Source: Punctularia strigosozonata HHB-11173 SS5 (taxonomy: Eukaryota; Basidiomycota; Agaricomycetes; Corticiales; Punctulariaceae). From it: DNA of 64,000 nucleotides. The position numbers and the translations under genes are program-made. The notes beneath the pieces were generated by a model. It did no database searches and was not told the DNA's origin. It saw nothing but the letters and a program-made list of their open reading frames with translations. The stretch is from NCBI RefSeq assembly GCF_000264995.1, contig NW_006767436.1, forward strand, positions 843,414-907,413, in the 5' to 3' direction. Of the stretch, positions 55,704-64,000 are shown one piece after another (within the stretch, counting starts at the first letter, position 1; the number at the start of each line of letters is the position of its first letter).

Positions 55704-57308
55704 TCATACCCCGCGCTCCGTCATGACTCTAGGAGACTTGACGTTAGATCCGACCACTGCTCGCCACAAAATCACGAGAGCTCGTTGCACCTCCCGCCTT
55801 CGCACTCCTGTTGCCCGCCATAAGCCTTTGACAACCATAAGGAGGCACATCAAAAAGCTGATATCCAAGAAGAGCCGACGTATGACGAAGAAAGCCGGAG
55901 AGCGGTTTTCAGGTTGCTGATTTAGAAGAAATTCCCGCAATCGTTCGATGCATTGCGCTAGAGGCCGAAGGACATGCGTCCACATCCCAAGATCACTGTA
56001 CCATTCCCCTTCGCCCGAGCCTTCGCCTGGTGTTTTCGGCGAGGACGGAGTTCGACTGGCAGCCAGCGACGAACGCGATCGTTGAGCAACTCCGGAGGTG
56101 AGTTCCATGAGCTCGATCCGTTCCGTGAGCGCTGCAAGATGTGCTTGCATGTTCTCGATTGCACGCTCCAAAGGCATGCGCTGAGGCACTTGCGGGACAT
56201 ATGGCCTCGGTGATGCCTGTGCAGGCCTGTATAAGTTTGGCTGGTATGACACAGCCTGAGGGCCGCTGAACGTGGTTGGGGCCGGGTAACCGGAGACAGT
56301 AGGAGATGAAGGTCCGGGGAATGCAGACGGAGTTTCGAAGCCAGGATGCGGTTGCACGGCAGGTGGTGGGGGTGACATCGCCATTGACCCAGCTAGAGGA
56401 GTACGGTAGCGGTGCGAGGAAAGGGACGACTGTGGTCGCTGGAAATTAGAGTAACGGATATCATGCGATGGCGGTTGGAGGGGGGCAGGTATTTCGTCGT
56501 CAGTCTCTTCCTCGGACGTCGTCTCTTCGAGTGGATGTTCTCCCGATGAGTTCCCAAGTGTACGAAGTCCTTGAAGTGCTTGCGGGTTCGCAAGCGAAAC
56601 TGGTCGAGAGGATGAGGGTTCATCGTCCGAAACAGTAGAACCCGATGATTCGGAGCCAGGAGAGCGCGACAAGGAACCTATATGGCCATAAGGTTGACGC
56701 GAGTGAGAAAGGTAGAATCAAACACACCGCTTAAAACCAAGTTGGACGGGTCTCCACCAAAGGCTTCGAGTTCACGAACAATATCCTTTGCTACGGTCTT
56801 ATCGGAATACCTCCTGAGGACCTGCGGATGCAAACTACTGATTAAAACGCGTACATATCATACGAGTATGTCATGTACCTTCAACAGCGCGTCCACATAG
56901 AGCCACTTTGCCTCGTACGTGTCCAAATCTTTGTGCTTCGCCCATGCATCCCTTGACCTCCATTAACACGTGATTTTGGAGGCTGGAGGGCAGTTGTACG
57001 CACCATTTGGCTCGTCCAAGCATATCCCACATAGCAGGTCGGGGGCCCTTGACGTTACCAACGGTCGCTTGAAGTGCCGCAAATGGGTACATTGACGGTA
57101 CGGTGATTCACAAATAGTGGCATACCCTGCTTGTATAAACTAAGGGCGGGAGGATTAGAGACTGAGCAGGGCGACATAATCCAGGGACATACCTGTACAT
57201 CGTAAGTTTCTCCTCGTATCCGGTCTGTATAGGCCCTGTCTTCGGTAGACCTTGTACTATCTCCACCGCGCGGTCAAATTGCGCATCAATGAGTTCTCGT
57301 GAATCCAT
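55704..57308 (-). CDS. Tail-anchored acyl-CoA-binding protein (ACBD5/Atg37-like)
   Basis: An acyl-CoA-binding domain at the N-terminus and a membrane anchor at the C-terminus. From ATG 57308: DAQFDRAVEIVQGLPKTGPI, then LTMYS, a 14-nt micro-exon (57126-57139) supplying LYKQ, then ATVGNVKGPRPAMWDMLGRA, KWDAWAKHKDLDTYEAKWLY and VDALLKVLRRYSDK. This covers all four helices and the YKQ/KW ligand residues. After SLSRSPGSESSGSTVSDDEP comes a long Ser/Pro-rich linker, a short coiled coil (AIENMQAHLAALTERIELME) and near the end a hydrophobic segment (FFVIRRLFLDISFLMCLLMV). This layout matches ACBD5 and Atg37 (peroxisome tethering, pexophagy). The frame also stays open upstream to an ATG at 57500, so a longer N-terminus is possible. 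Stop at 55704-55706. Confidence 0.88.
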
Positions 57309-57518
57309 GGCTTCAGGAGACGTCGGAGCAGCAGTATACTGTGAGTTATCTAATAGCAAGTTTCGTTCGACCGGAGACAGCTCAAAACCACCCAAGCTGG
57401 CAGAAAGCAACAAGTGAGCTATGCGGGACGAGGTGGGTGTGATGGGATGAGCTTGGCGGAAGCAGGTGAATACCAGCAGGCTTCGGCGTTCAGCCGACAT
57501 TTTCTCACGACAGAACAC

Positions 57519-58494
57519 TGGGTACGGGCAACGCCCGCCAAAGTCGTGAAATCGAAAAAGAGCGTCACGTGATTTTGCACAGCCCTCGGCGACACAAAAG
57601 GCGGAGATTTATCGTCTCGGGCTCGCAACAGAGTAGTCCACAATGTAGTATATTACTGGCCGAGATGGATACATCTTAGGGGTGCTAATAAGTATGCGTT
57701 GCAAGTTGTAAGATGAGAAACCACATGGTTGAGGTACAATGAGGCAAACAAGGTACTACACCTTGTATCCTCCTCATCCTCTTCATGCTTGAAGCCTCGG
57801 AAGCTGCTCTCTTCAGCGTCAGCTGTTCCCTGTGGTGTTGAGTATGGATTGAGCATTAGCAAAGATTGATATGTGTGGTATTTAGCCATTGCGTGAGCTT
57901 TCGAGAATTCCTCGGCAAAAATAGCTGCTGCCTTCTCGGAACGGCTAGATTCCTCCTTGGCTGCATGAGCCAGAGCACAGCTTAGCCTCCGGACATCCCT
58001 TTGTGCAGCAGCAAGAGCCATAGCTGGTCCAGAAAAATTTTCAGGGTAAAAATTCGCACAGTGCACATATACAGGACCGTGGGAACTAAGTTGTCAGGCT
58101 CGGAATAAGGTATTTCTTAACATTGTTGGGCAGCATCCCAGAAGTGCCAATAAATTCTGTTCGAGCACAGGAATATTCTTTCATATGTGGGCAATACATT
58201 TGGTATTGATAGATCTCAGGTAGGTATTTTATATAGCGGGATATAGTGCTGTAGAGTGGTGTTTTGGGAGCTACAGGACTGACAGCACAGAATAATCAAA
58301 ATCGAGCTTGTGTTACCAAATATGTCTACTATTGCGAAGGTTTTATCTCTCATATTCAGTATCTCAATGTCGTGTTCCAAGTTCCTTCCCTTAGGACGAG
58401 GAACCGATAATTTGCCTTAGGGGAGGTGGCGTGGGATTTTAACACTGCCACCAGCTCTCGATTTCACGATTTTGGCGGGCGTTGCCCGTACCCA
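57519..58494. mobile_element. 976-bp DNA transposon with 37-bp inverted ends and 7-bp TSD
   Basis: The left end begins TGGGTACGGGCAACGCCCGC and the right end, read on the minus strand, begins with the same 20 bases. The match continues to about 37 bp with one mismatch (CCAAAG/ATCGTGAAATCGA). Both outer flanks carry AGAACAC (57512-57518 and 58495-58501), a perfect 7-bp target site duplication. The near-identical ends and unbroken duplication point to a recent insertion. Inside, the only open frame is minus 57653-58066 (137 codons, AAQRDVRRLSCALAHAAKEE), which shows no transposase motif, so the element is probably non-autonomous, moved by an enzyme encoded elsewhere. It sits about 210 bp upstream of the acyl-CoA-binding gene and 97 bp beyond the end of mS34. 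Superfamily is not assigned; a 7-bp duplication is unusual. Confidence 0.85.
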
Positions 58495-58590
58495 AGAACA
58501 CCACTCTGATCACGGCAAATTCGATATGGATAGCGGGCACGCATGGAGGTAATAGTGTATGCTGTTTATCGTACGCAGTGATGCAACAAG

Positions 58591-59055
58591 TCATGGTCCT
58601 ATGCGAGTGGAGGGCGCTTTAGGTGCAGCAGCCTTGGAGGAGCCTTCTGCCCACTGGTACTTCAAGCCCCCGCGAATCCTCTCCTCCCTTGGGCTAACCT
58701 GTTTGCCTATCGTGAATCCAGTCAGCGTTTGTGATCAATAGTCAAATAGGCAAGGGACGAGCGGTACATGAGAATAACGTTACAACATGAACGTACCTTT
58801 CCAAAACAACACGCCCCAAGCCTTCCCGTGCTTCCCCTGTAATTTTGTCCGACTCCTGGTGATTTGCCAGTAAGAGTCTTCAATTCCCTTCGTCCCCCAT
58901 CTTGTCTGGTGTACGATCTTTCCAACACCGTCCGAGGGGTAACGAGAGATGACCTCGTAGAGGTTGCCCGGTCTGGTGGAGAGGGAAGGCGGAAGTTTCT
59001 GCGGCAGGAGCTTCTGCAGAGCCTTCGCAGCCTGATAGGCAACAGAGGATGACAT
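58591..59055 (-). CDS. Mitochondrial small-ribosomal-subunit protein mS34-like
   Basis: Two exons. Exon 1 (ATG 59055) encodes MSSSVAYQAAKALQKLLPQK, LPPSLSTRPGNLYEVISRYP and RWGTKGIEDSYWQITRSRTK, then KHGKAWGVLFWKG. A GTACGT..GATAG intron joins in phase to KQVSPREERIRGGLKYQWAE and a short Ala/Pro tail ending TRIGP, TGA at 58591-58593. The G-K-x-W-G-x-x-x-W/F-K-G-K motif near the end and the overall size match the MRP-S34 family. Confidence in the family is moderate, in the gene high. It is divergent from the GatC-like gene, 147 bp between starts, and its 3' end lies 97 bp from the transposon. Confidence 0.78.
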
Positions 59056-59202
59056 GTAACCGCCGGAGTCACCAAGACACGGGCGAGCGAGTTCCGATGA
59101 ACGCCAGAGACGTTGGCGGAGGGCAGTGGTGGTGCCAGGTGGTGGTGGCGGATTGTAGAGTTGCCGCGAAACCGCGCGACGTGCAGGTTACTCCCGGCCG
59201 CG
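59056..59202. promoter_or_regulatory. Shared promoter of two mitochondrial translation genes
   Basis: The 147 bp between the start codons of mS34 (-) and the GatC-like gene (+) must contain both promoters. It is GC-rich, with a ggtggtgg-like tract and no TATA box. Shared control is inferred from geometry and from the related functions of the two products. Confidence 0.5.
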
Positions 59203-59736
59203 ATGTCGCTCAGGTTCATGCTCCATCGTTGCACCTCTCTAAGTGTCCTCAGACAGAGAGATATCGGAGCACAATGGAAACGACAAAAATCTACTACGCA
59301 TCCTTCCCTGGCCAACACAGACTCCTACGGCATACCGCTCAAGCCGCTTTGGTCCGTCAACGATATGCTATCCTCATACCCCAAACCCTCTGTCGATGCT
59401 GCCACCCTTCGCAAACTTCACGACCTATCTGCTCTTATCTCCCCTGAAGAAGGGACAGATGCCCATGCAGCCCTCACACGCGATATGGAGGACCTAGTAA
59501 AACTTGTCGAGGCAGTCAAGTTAGTGGACCTCAAGGAGTCATCTGCATTAGACGGTAGAGAACAGACCAACTCTGTGCCTGATGGCCGTATCTGGCCCAA
59601 GGGGGAGGGTATGATTCTCAATGCCGAAGAATGGACTGGGACACCGGAACAGGAGGAATGTGGTACTGCGCTCCTGGGGCATGCGTCTCGTACGGCACAA
59701 GGTCTATATGCGGTGGACGCCGACAGGCATCGATGA
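59203..59736 (+). CDS. Glutamyl-tRNA(Gln) amidotransferase subunit C-like (mitochondrial)
   Basis: A single-exon protein of 177 residues. The N-terminus is basic and mitochondrial in look (MSLRFMLHRCTSLSVLRQRD). The core (YPKPSVDAATLRKLHDLSAL; RDMEDLVKLVEAVKLVDLK) follows the GatC pattern: helix, acidic loop, long helix, ending just before the strand that wraps GatA. GatC is the small subunit of the GatCAB enzyme that converts Glu-tRNA(Gln) to Gln-tRNA(Gln) in the matrix. The C-terminal extension (DGRIWPKGEGMILNAEEWTG; GHASRTAQGLYAVDADRHR) is of a kind I associate with basidiomycete homologues. The start was chosen at 59203 because upstream in-frame ATG 59113 would overlap the divergent gene's promoter. 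Confidence 0.75.
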   Translation: MSLRFMLHRCTSLSVLRQRDIGAQWKRQKSTTHPSLANTDSYGIPLKPLWSVNDMLSSYPKPSVDAATLRKLHDLSALISPEEGTDAHAALTRDMEDLVKLVEAVKLVDLKESSALDGREQTNSVPDGRIWPKGEGMILNAEEWTGTPEQEECGTALLGHASRTAQGLYAVDADRHR

Positions 59737-60012
59737 GTGCGTTGCATGAGCTTGTGGGCCCCAGTCTCTGGAGTAGCTCACAAAGCACAGTTCCACGTAC
59801 ATGAATAATCGTGAGGCACGGTGGCTCGCACTTTTCGCGGCTCCAGCTACATGCGTGATGCAACACCCGACACCAATAGACACAGGTAGACACTCAATAT
59901 TGTCAAATAGCCGAAAGGGCAGACTCGTCGGCCGGTCCTTCCGCACATTCCGAGGGTGCAGTTCGCGATGGTGAATTCGAACTTGAGGAGGCGATATAAC
60001 CCTGAAGACACA
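59737..60012. other. Intergenic region
   Basis: No coding sequence recognised. It holds the 3' end region of the GatC-like gene. Confidence 0.35.
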
Positions 60013-60132
60013 GTCTACTTCAAGCGCTGCCACGGGGTCGATGAAGGAGGGACAGAGTTGCTGAGGGAGATCGTGCCGAATGCGTCTTTGAAGAGAGTTA
60101 CTGATGTTATTCTTACCGATGTTCTAACGTAG
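60013..60132 (+). pseudogene. F-box-family gene fragment 1
   Basis: A short reading frame (VYFKRCHGVDEGGTELLREI, then VPNASLKRVTDV) resembles the last repeat and C-terminus of basidiomycete F-box proteins. It is clearly related to the fragment at 60357-60659 (CHGIDEGEIDMLREIVPK). No upstream part of a gene is attached. An 8-bp tandem repeat (agctgcat, about three copies) lies just downstream near 60143-60166. Confidence 0.45.
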
Positions 60133-60356
60133 ATGATTAAATAGCTGCATAGCTGCATAGCTGCAGGTTACCCGCACACTACCTTAAACCGAAGGTGATA
60201 GCCTCAGGGTCTGTAGGAGGGCAAGCACGCGCTCGAATTTGCTCCTAACACCGTCACGCGTCCGGAGACGCTTTCGTTCCAGCGTGCAATCGATTAAAGC
60301 TGAACGGTACCTGGAGTTGCCAGTGCTCAGACTGTGCCCTCTCTGTCCTACAAGCG

Positions 60357-60659
60357 ATGAAGGACGCGAATGCGGGCGATAGTCGTTGTGCGCTTCTGCC
60401 TAAACTGACTGACCTCGTCATTAGCGACAGTCCGAATGATAGACCTCAAATTCCGTGGTTTGGCCTCTGCCGTGCAGAGGTGGCAGCTCGCCAAGCAGAT
60501 ACTTCCCCTGCGACCGCACGGCTGCAGGTCATATCGTTCGTGGACTGCCATGGGATTGACGAAGGAGAAATTGATATGTTGAGGGAGATCGTGCCGAAGG
60601 TGATTGTCAAAGGAGGATGTTGTTCGTATCCTTGTCGATGTTCCAGCCTGAGCATCTAG
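60357..60659 (+). pseudogene. F-box-family gene fragment 2
   Basis: A 100-codon frame reads LLPKLTDLVISDSPNDRPQI, then PWFGLCRAEVAARQADTSPA and LQVISFVDCHGIDEGEIDML. It matches the typical C-terminal end of the large basidiomycete F-box/LRR-like family: a last leucine-rich strand, a ...DCxGID... repeat and REIVPKV. The F-box and the rest of the repeats are absent, so this is a 3' fragment. It shares its end with fragment 1 at 60013, about 350 bp upstream, indicating a local duplication before or during decay. Confidence 0.5.
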
Positions 60660-61588
60660 TATCACGTAGTTGCATGTTAAGTATTTGCAAAACCGCAACA
60701 TCCCTGTGAGTTACGATAACGGTCAATCTGCGGCATTGGGCATTAAGCTTCGTGAGTGCGCGCCGATGCAGAGTTCTCCACGGATATCCACGGATTGGTC
60801 ATTCTGACCGTTTGATGGTTCTATTCACCAAGTCATCGCGGGTAAGCACGTGGCAACATCATACTGCCCATGCAAGCGCTCTTCTAACTTCAAGGTGCTT
60901 TTCGCTCTCCTCTACGACCTCCAGTGCATGTACTGGCGAACGTCGTGTCATCCTTATCGTCCCCAACACCGTAGTTCAACTGGCCATGGCACAGCATCAC
61001 ATCAAGACGATCATGAAGCAGGCTGATCCGCGTCGTAGCTTGCAACCCGAACGCCAAGACCTTCCGTCTGGTGCATATGTGAGATCTGGGCGCTCACGAC
61101 GATGGCTGAGCGTGTCCCTACCACAACGAGATCAACCGGACGACCTGAGGTGTCGCGTGCGGCACCGGAGCTGCCGCATCCCGGCGTCGTGAAGCTGCTG
61201 CTGTCGCCGTTGTATTAACGCTCTTATCGACGTACAACTGCAAGTCGTTGCTTCTCGACCATCAATATGCTGGATGCGCATGGTGTTTTCCAACAAAGCT
61301 GTCCACCAAGCCGCTGCGGCTTGGGCTTGGCAACGAAGTTCGCGCTGACATGTTCTTCTTGCTTGCAACGCACATACGGCTCGATGACCTCGATGATCTT
61401 CGTCGTCGTATGCAAGCCACTTCGGACCTGTACTTGATGCGTCCGCGACGCGTGGTCGATGGCGATGCCACGCGTTTCTTCTTCAGATAAATACTGGGTT
61501 GCAGGACCATGAAAAAGCACCCCAGGTCGACAGTCCTAGGTGCCCTCGCAGCCTTCCGCGCATAGCTTGCCGCCAGCGTATCATAGCC
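60660..61588. other. Intergenic region before the metalloprotease gene
   Basis: About 930 bp. Frames at 60752-61192 (+) and 61224-61520 (-) are open but show no motif, no splice pattern and no family I recognise. The last 100-200 bp should be the promoter of the metalloprotease gene. Confidence 0.35.
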
Positions 61589-62697
61589 ATGTTCCGCTCT
61601 CTTGCGCTCGCTGCTTTCCTTGGCGCTTCCTATGTTCTTGGGAAGCCCGTAGATGCCGTCACCCCCAGGTCAGCCATACGTGCGATTACTCGAATGCTCA
61701 AGCTGGTTTATTAACATTCGCTCTCAGGGTGTGCGGTACCTACATCTCGGATGAACACTTGGCGAAAGCCGAGGAGCACTTCCAGGCGAACAAGATCGAG
61801 CCTGCTTCCAAGGTCGCCTCTGCCGCCGCCTCCGAGACCACGCTCAACATCTACTTCCATGTCATCTCGAAGAACTCGAGTGTGGAGGGCGGCAATGTCC
61901 CGTGAGTAGTGATTTCAATGCGCGCAACTTGCAAACGCTGAATGTCCGACATCATGCAGTCACTCCCAGCTGGTAGATCAGGTCAAGGTGATGAACGAGG
62001 ACTACGCGGGCAGCGGCATCAAATGGAAGCTCGCGAACACGACGCGAACTAAGCACAAGTCCTGGTTCTCCGAGGTCGGGCCCGACAGCTCGCTCCAGAC
62101 TGCGATGAAAAAGAAGCTGCGCCAGGGCGGCAAGGCGGATCTGAACGTGTACACCGTCGGTTTCGAGAGCGGCAGCGGCGCCGGTCTTCTCGGCTACTCG
62201 ACCTTCCCGTCATCGTATGACAGCAATCCCCAGGACGATGGCGTCGTCATGCTCTTCTCGTCCGTGCCTGGTGGTTCGACCGAAAACTACAACCTCGGCC
62301 GCACGCTTACGCACGAGGCTGGACACTGGGTCGGGCTGTACCACACCTTCCAGGGCGGATGCTCCGGCTCTGGCGATCATGTTTCCGACACGCCCGCTGA
62401 GGCCTCGGCTGCCTCTGGATGCCCGAGCAGCCGGGACACTTGCTCATCTTCCGGTGCTGACCCTATCCGTGCGTATTCTATTTCTGTCCGACCACACTCG
62501 TGCAGCATGTGTCTGATGCGTGTGTCTGAATAGATAACTACATGGACTACACCTACGACTCCTGCATGAACCAATTCACAGACGGTGAGTGCGCCTTTGG
62601 TCCGCTCAGGGTAATCTTGCTTACGCGGGTGCGCTATGTAGGCCAGATCAAGCGCCTCAAATCCCAGATGGCCACTTATCGCGATGTTTCTCTGTGA
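61589..62697 (+). CDS. Secreted M43 (pappalysin-like) zinc metalloprotease
   Basis: An extracellular zinc protease of the fungal M43B/MEP1-like group. ATG 61589 opens a signal peptide (MFRSLALAAFLGASYVLGKP). After an intron come the propeptide (VCGTYISDEHLAKAEEHFQA) and the catalytic domain (SETTLNIYFHVISKNSSVEG; VMNEDYAGSGIKWKLANTTR; LNVYTVGFESGSGAGLLGYS; DGVVMLFSSVPGGSTENYNL). The zinc site is LTHEAGHWVGLYHTF (HExxHxxGxxH). It is followed by Cys-rich GCSGSGDHVSDTPAEAS and, after an intron, the Met-turn DNYMDYTYDSCMNQFTDG. The last exon ends QIKRLKSQMATYRDVSL, TGA at 62695-62697. Five exons, normal length, all catalytic residues present. It probably works in protein breakdown outside the cell. 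Confidence 0.95.
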
Positions 62698-63091
62698 TTC
62701 CCGCAGTATGCCTGGGATCCGGATGCCTTCATTCGTTCAGATCTAGATACCCTGTAGAAAAGTCGATAGCACTAAAACAACGGAAACTTGCACACACTAA
62801 CGTTGAGTTTACAACGTTGGCAGCCTACGGCAGTGGGCCGACGCTACTTGCGATGCGAATTGCGGCGCCGTGACCAAGGGTAAACGAGAGCGTCGAAACG
62901 GAGACGGAACGAGATTTGAATTTGAGGTGGCGGTAGACACCGTCAGGATCGGATGCGGGGCCCCCACGCCGGCCAGGCACCGGAGGCATCCCTCCGAGTC
63001 CCTCAGGCTCCATCCTGTCTGGGTCACCGTGATGAGAATTCCCCATTCCACTCCTCCCGCTCTCTCCTATTCACCCCGAGCTCTGAGATAG
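62698..63091. other. Intergenic region
   Basis: About 390 bp between two plus-strand genes: 3' untranslated region of the metalloprotease and promoter of the RTA1-like gene. Nothing else recognised. Confidence 0.4.
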
Positions 63092-64000
63092 ATGTCGGCG
63101 AGACTGACCTGGGCGGCCTGCCTGACCCTCGCAGTCTACGCGGTATTCGTCGAGGGACGTCAGCAACCCACCATACCGAGACCTGCTGACCCCTTTGCGG
63201 ATCCGAAACACGACCCATACAACCCTCTGCGGTACATCGCGTCAAATGTTTTAACCGCTATCGCATTCAGTGAGTGCGCGAAGCATATGTTTCTCTTCCT
63301 TTCGCGACGAGTTTCAAGATTCGCGAGAAGCCCCTCCTTACTCCCGACCGCTGGCCATTTGCCCAGAAATGGTGCTTCTCGCACTTGTTATGTTTAAGAT
63401 GATCCTGAGATTCGATATCTCACATCCTACCCTTTGCTTAGGCTTGATCGTGCTATGTGCGCTCATCCAGACATATTGGATGCGACGATGGGGTGCGCGA
63501 TGGATGTCGGCGATGGTCATTGGCGAATATTGTGAGTACGGACCGCTGCCTCTTCTGATATGGGAAATTGGGAATAACATATACGTCTTCCAGGCTTTGC
63601 TGTTGGTCTTGCCTGCCGCTTTGGTCTCCACGAGCATCCGGAGAGTAAAGGGATCTACATAGCGGAATATCTATTCGTGGTGCTCTCGGTAAGCCCATTT
63701 CTGAGTTAGACTGCCCCTCTCCATCTCACACGATGGGTCAAATAGCCATGTGCCTTCATTGCAGCCGATTACGTGCTGCTTGGCCGTATCGCCCGGCATC
63801 TCAATGCGAACCAGTACCTGGCCGTCCCTCCACGGCGCATAACGCTCATCTTCGTCTGCTCCGACGTGACCACCTTCCTCATTCAGGCGGCCGGAGGATC
63901 GCTCGCCATATCCGCGAACCACCCAGAGCTCCAGAAGGCGGGGTCACACATAGTCCTAGTCGGGTTGGCGCTGCAACTCGCATCTTTTGCCTTCTTCACC
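63092..64000 (+). CDS. RTA1-like seven-helix membrane protein (3' end outside window)
   Basis: RTA1/RSB1-family proteins are fungal seven-helix membrane proteins linked to resistance to toxic lipids and export of long-chain bases. ATG 63092 starts a hydrophobic, signal-like segment (MSARLTWAACLTLAVYAVFV), then DPYNPLRYIASNVLTAIAF, the typical YxPS/P-like entry to helix 1. After introns come TYWMRRWGARWMSAMVIGEY, a GFALRF-type helix region, ESKGIYIAEYLFVVLS (the family's YI..YxxxxLSPC motif, with the splice just before CAFIAADYVLLGRIARHLNA). ITLIFVCSDVTTFLIQAAGG (the DVxxFxxQxxG motif) and IVLVGLALQLASFAFFT follow at the window edge. About two thirds of the gene is inside the window. Confidence 0.88.

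Noticed and set aside
60143-60166. agctgcat tandem repeat
   Set aside because: About three copies of 8 bp; too short to be a CRISPR or a defined satellite.
1-64000. Retroelement, virus-like or CRISPR content
   Set aside because: No reverse transcriptase, integrase, capsid-like or LTR-like signal was recognised in the readable frames, and no regularly spaced repeats were seen. Old, strongly decayed copies in the 4.7-9.3 kb gap cannot be excluded.

Overview
The window is a piece of nuclear chromosome from a filamentous basidiomycete, most likely an agaricomycete. The evidence is compact spacing, many short introns (about 48-120 nt, GT-AG with one clear GC-AG case), C-ending codon preference, a fused trifunctional histidine gene (HIS4), a fungal double-domain fluoride exporter, an RTA1-like gene and fragments that resemble basidiomycete F-box proteins. 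All identifications rest on reading the sequence and recalling protein families; no database search was run.

Layout, left to right. 0-4.7 kb: the end of an unknown gene, ribosomal protein L36e (-), CK2 regulatory subunit beta (-) and, divergent from it, the fluoride exporter FEX (+). 4.7-9.27 kb: a gene-poor stretch with only one weak gene candidate. 9.3-13.5 kb: an EF-hand mitochondrial ATP-Mg/Pi carrier (+), a Tma17-like proteasome-assembly chaperone (-) and TSPO (+). 13.8-23.3 kb: a long coiled-coil protein (-), an Argonaute with all catalytic residues (-) and a tRNA-Gln(CUG) with an intron (-). 23.4-28.8 kb: HIS4 (+), pyruvate dehydrogenase E1 beta (-) and a short-chain dehydrogenase (+). 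29.2-36.2 kb: an amidohydrolase (+), a membrane alpha/beta hydrolase (-), NAD-isocitrate dehydrogenase subunit 1 (+) and a GFD2-like DEDD nuclease-fold protein (+). 36.4-41.6 kb: ceramide synthase LAG1 (-), RNA exonuclease REX3 (+) and AP-1 sigma (-). 42.2-51.5 kb: a 921-residue disordered protein, RRN7, glutamine synthetase and an ERJ5-like J protein, all (-). 51.8-64 kb: a tandem pair of SAM-domain paralogues (the first decayed), dUTPase (+), a tail-anchored acyl-CoA-binding protein (-), a 976-bp DNA transposon with 37-bp terminal inverted repeats and a 7-bp target duplication, a divergent pair of mitochondrial translation genes (mS34 and GatC), F-box gene fragments, a secreted M43 metalloprotease and the start of an RTA1-like membrane protein.

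Most genes are housekeeping: mitochondrial energy metabolism (PDB1, IDH1, the carrier), mitochondrial translation, nitrogen and histidine metabolism, lipid metabolism and RNA processing. Several neighbours are divergent across 120-200 bp and probably share promoters. No CRISPR array, rRNA, retroelement or virus-like element was recognised. The less routine content is at the level of gene structure and control: three micro-exons of 10, 13 and 14 nt, a GC-AG intron in glutamine synthetase, a frame-preserving 48-nt intron in HIS4, paired MluI boxes before dUTPase, GATA sites before glutamine synthetase, and the intact TIR element between two genes.
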